Source of the DNA: a virus
Reading direction: 5' to 3' (one strand)
Length of the DNA stretch: 39,986 nt
IMG/VR virus record: IMGVR_UViG_3300048999_000175
Location: 1 to 39,986 of that record
Part shown: in pieces, positions 37,741 through 39,986 of the stretch
How positions within the stretch are numbered: position 1 is the first letter of the stretch
How the letters are laid out: each line of letters opens with the position of its first letter
Position numbers and translations under genes: made by a program
The notes under the pieces: generated by a model
Database searches by the model: none
Told to the model about the DNA's origin: nothing
What the model saw: only the letters and a program-made list of their open reading frames with translations

Positions 37741-37968
37741 TTACTGGCCTCGCCAGTAGGCCAGAGCGCCGGCGATCACCTCGCCGACGGTCTTGTCCTC
37801 GTCCTCGTTCCATTCGTTCCAGCACTCATCCAGCCACGCGGCGAACGGCCGCGCGCTCTCTTCGGGCAGAGCGGCCGTGTCCCGGAATACGTGATCGAAG
37901 ATGTCCGCTTCGGCGCCCTCCGCCACGTCAGTGGCGGGAGCGTCAGGGTTCAGTTTGTCCATGGTCAC
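37741..37968 (-). CDS. Acidic hypothetical protein (75 aa)
   Basis: GTG at 37968 overlaps the upstream TGA; an in-frame ATG at 37962 is the alternative. Very acidic (ATDVAEGAEADIFDHVFRDT, WLDECWNEWNEDEDKTVGEV). Acidic small early proteins of phages often mimic DNA or bind host proteins; nothing more specific can be seen. Confidence 0.7.
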   Translation of the reverse strand: MTMDKLNPDAPATDVAEGAEADIFDHVFRDTAALPEESARPFAAWLDECWNEWNEDEDKTVGEVIAGALAYWRGQ

Positions 37969-38249
37969 TCAGCCGTCAGGCTCTCGGCGATGATGCGCCA
38001 ATCGATCTTGGCGAACTCGTTCCGCGACATGTCGTCGCGGGTGCCTTCGACTGCTCCGGCCACGTTGTGTCCCAGCGCGTCCAGGTTGCTGTCCCAGAAC
38101 CAGCCGGCCACCCACTCACCCAACATCACGCCGGTGGCGTCACGCCTGGCGTAGTCAAGAGCGGAGCCATACAGCTCGTACGTGTTCTCCAGAAGGAGCG
38201 ACATGGTGTGCGTCGCCCAGTCCTGGCCGTTGAACATCTTGTCACTCAT
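37965..38249 (-). CDS. Hypothetical 94-aa protein
   Basis: ATG at 38249 with the leader GTAGGAGAGGAC shared with the gene at 37609. Helical and acidic (WATHTMSLLLENTYELYGSA, LGEWVAGWFWDSNLDALGHN). Function unknown. First gene of its unit. Confidence 0.7.
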   Translation of the reverse strand: MSDKMFNGQDWATHTMSLLLENTYELYGSALDYARRDATGVMLGEWVAGWFWDSNLDALGHNVAGAVEGTRDDMSRNEFAKIDWRIIAESLTAE

Positions 38250-38299
38250 GATCAGGTCCTCTCCTACCGATCACGTCTTGCGACTGCAAGACCAAGGGG

Positions 38300-38320
38300 A
38301 CCACCGTACGAGACGGTGGT
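38300..38320 (-). terminator. Terminator-like hairpin
   Basis: ACCACCGT-ACGAG-ACGGTGGT, an 8-bp perfect stem between the genes at 38338 and 38249; the minus strand continues CCCCTTGGTCTTGC. A second 7-bp hairpin GTCTTGC-GACT-GCAAGAC follows at 38275-38292. Confidence 0.6.
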
Positions 38321-38337
38321 CCGATGGCCGTACAGGG

Positions 38338-38475
38338 CTACCACCAGTTCGTGGCGTAGTCCAGGTGCCGGCTCAGCCGGCAGACCAGGGCCGCGGCGTA
38401 CCGCGGCGCCCGGAAGCGGTACGGGATCCACGGATCGTCGGGCAAGCGCATGTCGTACACGTAGACCAGGCGCAT
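38338..38475 (-). CDS. Hypothetical 45-aa protein
   Basis: ATG at 38475, one base after the upstream stop. The sequence (MRLVYVYDMRLPDDPWIPYR ... CRLSRHLDYATNWW) has aromatic residues at both ends. No domain; kept because of tight spacing to the upstream gene and no competing ORF. Confidence 0.55.
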   Translation of the reverse strand: MRLVYVYDMRLPDDPWIPYRFRAPRYAAALVCRLSRHLDYATNWW

Positions 38476-38476
38476 G

Positions 38477-38713
38477 TCAGGCGTCCATGAACGTGCCGTC
38501 GGAGTACTGACCGTTGCCGTAGCGCTCCACTCCTTCAGAGTGGGCCGCGGAGTAGTACGTGGCGACGCTTGCGAAACGAGCGGGGATCTCCGGCGCCTCG
38601 TTTGCATCGCCGCCGTACGCCTCAACGAACGCGGCGTGCTCCCACCCGCGCTCGTGACCCATCTCGGTCGCCTCTGCGGCCAGCGCCGTGCTCTCGTTCA
38701 GGTTCTCGCTCAT
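38477..38713 (-). CDS. Hypothetical 78-aa protein
   Basis: ATG at 38713 with leader TGGAGAGGCTG. Ala/Glu-rich helical start (MSENLNESTALAAEATEMGH), then YYSAAHSEGVERYGNGQYSD. No recognised domain. Confidence 0.65.
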   Translation of the reverse strand: MSENLNESTALAAEATEMGHERGWEHAAFVEAYGGDANEAPEIPARFASVATYYSAAHSEGVERYGNGQYSDGTFMDA

Positions 38714-38751
38714 GAATCAGCCTCTCCACTGCTCATGCATGCGGTGCGTGG

Positions 38752-38871
38752 TCACATCCACGCGGGAAAGAGCTGTGCGCACGTGGCGCACAGCAGGCGG
38801 CCGAGGATCCGACGCCATCCTGCGTACTCGCTCGGCCGTGATCCAGTGATGCCGCACTGGCTGCACTCCAT
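38752..38871 (-). CDS. Very small zinc-ribbon-like protein (39 aa)
   Basis: ATG at 38871 with GATGAGAGGAG upstream, TGA at 38752. It reads MECSQCGITGSRPSEYAGWR and ends RLLCATCAQLFPAWM. Two CxxC pairs (C3/C6 and C28/C31) make a minimal four-Cys zinc ribbon. It is the rightmost gene I can support and opens the series of leftward units. Function unknown. Confidence 0.65.
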   Translation of the reverse strand: MECSQCGITGSRPSEYAGWRRILGRLLCATCAQLFPAWM

Positions 38872-38893
38872 CGAGTGCTCCTCTCATCAAAGA

Positions 38894-38978
38894 GGCACGG
38901 AGTGAGCCGTGCCCCCATGACGAGACAGGGCCCTGTATGGGCCCTGTACGTCGTTGGTTGCGACCCTTTGGGGGTCGC
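38894..38978. repeat. Three consecutive perfect hairpins
   Basis: GGCACGG-AGTGAG-CCGTGCC (38894-38913), ACAGGGCCC-TGTAT-GGGCCCTGT (38925-38947) and GCGACCC-TTTGG-GGGTCGC (38960-38978). They begin about 20 bases upstream of the rightmost gene and may fold in its leader transcript or in DNA. Confidence 0.8.
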
Positions 38979-39310
38979 TGCGCCTACCGGGCCCTCCGGC
39001 TCTCACGCGGCTGTCTAGGCGGTTCACCCTCTGAGGCTTAGCTACCTGCCAGCTGTCCGGCTTCCGGGGCCGGCGCCCTGCACGCCCCCACAAGGGGCGG
39101 GTCATTTCAAGGAGTCGCAGTGTCTGGTTCCGGCCTGTTCGGCGTTCCCCTTGCTGCTGAGGAAGACACTACGCATGTCCCATCGATCGAACAATGGGAA
39201 CGATGGCAAAGGCATGGCAAAGTGTGTAGATCACGTGAAGTCACCAGGTCTGACCAGGTAGTTCACCGATGAACGACGCCTCATCTCAGGATGTGGCGTC
39301 CCACCTGTGA
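38979..39310. other. Intergenic region without a supported gene
   Basis: I see no ORF here with a ribosome site and protein-like composition. Around 39165-39260 the sequence is less GC-rich and contains short direct repeats (GGCAAAG-GCATGGCAAAG; ACCAGGT twice near 39244-39260) and the inverted pair CCCAT / ATGGG near 39178-39198. This would suit promoters for the leftward units or a control or origin region; not proven. Confidence 0.5.
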
Positions 39311-39978
39311 GGAGATTTGATCTCCGTAGTACTCGTGAGCCTCTGGCTCAACATGGCCTACGGGCAAGGCGCTGTGCGCCTGCCAGCGGCCCTCTCGGGC
39401 ATGTGGGTGGGGAGTTGGACCGGCAACGGTCCACGGAGCCCACACGCAGTCTTCTGGCGGGGTGTGGGCACAGCGAGGCACGTCGCACAGCGAATGCCTC
39501 GCATGAGGTTGTACGCGGCCCCGGAAGGGCGCCATGAGGACTCGCCGGCCTGACGGCCGGGTCGATGGCGTAGCCATGATCATTTCGCGAGAGAAGCCTC
39601 TAGGGCGGCCGAAGGCCGCCACTGGTCATCCCGGAAGGGATGACACATCCCCCCTTCCGACAACGCCCCCAGCGGGGGCTGTCGGTGTACAGAGCGGCCG
39701 TGAGAGGCAACGGCCTCGAACTGCCCATGTCCCATGATCGAAAGATCATGGTCCCCCTAGTGCCGGCCGTCAGGCCGGCCATGGTGGCCGTAGGCCACAG
39801 CGGGGGAGGTGTGCACAGCACACCGACCATGCATGCGTGCACCTGCTGCTCTGCGGCAGCAGTGCACATGATCAAGAACTACTCCCCCTAGGCGGGCCTC
39901 GCGGCCCGCCATGGTGTGCCGACAGGCACACACCAGTGTGTGCACCATCGGGTGCACACCATGTATATGGCGACATGG
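39311..39978 (+). repeat. Dense array of short stem-loops with mainly GNA/GNNA loops
   Basis: About 19 hairpins in 670 bases, nearly all perfect. Examples: TGGACCG-GCAA-CGGTCCA (39416-39433), GGCGGCC-GAA-GGCCGCC (39604-39620), GTCATCCC-GGAA-GGGATGAC (39625-39644), CCATGATC-GAAA-GATCATGG (39732-39751), GCCGGCC-GTCA-GGCCGGC (39762-39779), GTGGCC-GTA-GGCCAC (39784-39798), GGCGGGCC-TCGC-GGCCCGCC (39891-39910), GTGTGCC-GACA-GGCACAC (39914-39931), GTGTGCACC-ATCG-GGTGCACAC (39938-39959). Stem sequences differ, so this is structure conservation without sequence repeats. ORFs crossing it lack ribosome sites and look spurious. The array may continue past the window edge. Confidence 0.85.
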
Positions 39979-39986
39979 ACCATGAC

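Noticed and set aside
38887-39105. 72-codon minus-strand ORF
   Set aside because: Crosses three perfect hairpins, no clear ribosome site, and the sequence is Arg/Pro-rich without pattern.
39281-39986. Several 66-113 codon ORFs on both strands in the hairpin array
   Set aside because: They lack ribosome sites, have repetitive or biased composition and cross many perfect inverted repeats; better explained as non-coding.

Overview
The window looks like most of the genome of a temperate actinobacteriophage, most likely infecting Streptomyces, with a short-tailed (podovirus) virion. The evidence is very GC-rich sequence, tightly overlapping ATGA/GTGA gene joints, an N4-gp56-type coat protein, no tape measure or tail-tube genes, a 1685-residue protein followed by two wall-degrading proteins (an ejection-protein set), and actinobacterial families (WhiB, DUF5753, DUF397). 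Streptomyces podoviruses of the Beephvirinae type are the comparators I would try first; that is inference from gene content, not a search result. Terminase and portal are not seen and probably lie left of base 1.

Layout. 1-10062 (+): the end of an unknown protein, a 60-aa ORF, the giant virion protein and four internal-virion-like proteins, two of them paralogues carrying different murein-hydrolase heads. 10063-10573: an intergenic island with one opposite-strand small membrane protein and repeats. 10574-19287 (+): scaffold, coat, small structural proteins, beta-helix tailspike, connector-like protein, fibre and tail (nozzle-like) proteins. 19284-20309 (+): a small nucleotidyltransferase-fold protein, a peptidoglycan-binding protein without a catalytic domain, and two membrane proteins of the lysis cassette. 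A bidirectional terminator at about 20350-20383 separates this from the oppositely oriented early arm.

20390-30711 (-): one long leftward operon for DNA metabolism. It holds a WhiB-like regulator, HNH nuclease, Cas4/RecB-like nuclease, DnaB-type ATPase, SLOG protein, cytosine methyltransferase, PD-(D/E)XK resolvase-like nuclease, a primase split into zinc-finger and TOPRIM ORFs, and many small Cys-rich or unknown proteins. 30733-33110: large serine integrase with small HTH and unknown genes. 33129-35904 (-): a ParB-like protein, HTH proteins, a tRNA-like hairpin element between two terminators, and a DUF397/DUF5753 pair lacking the usual HTH. 36100-38871 (-): short leftward units of small unknown proteins, several separated by strong inverted repeats and most opening with a shared GGAGAGG leader.

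38872-39986 has no convincing gene. It holds inverted repeats and, from about 39311 to the window edge, a dense run of short perfect stem-loops whose plus-strand loops are mostly GNA or GNNA. This hairpin array is the most unusual structure in the window and may continue past its end. Other points of interest are the D-armless tRNA-like element, the head-swapped hydrolase paralogues, the split primase, the HTH-less DUF5753/DUF397 pair and a lysis cassette with no evident endolysin catalytic domain.
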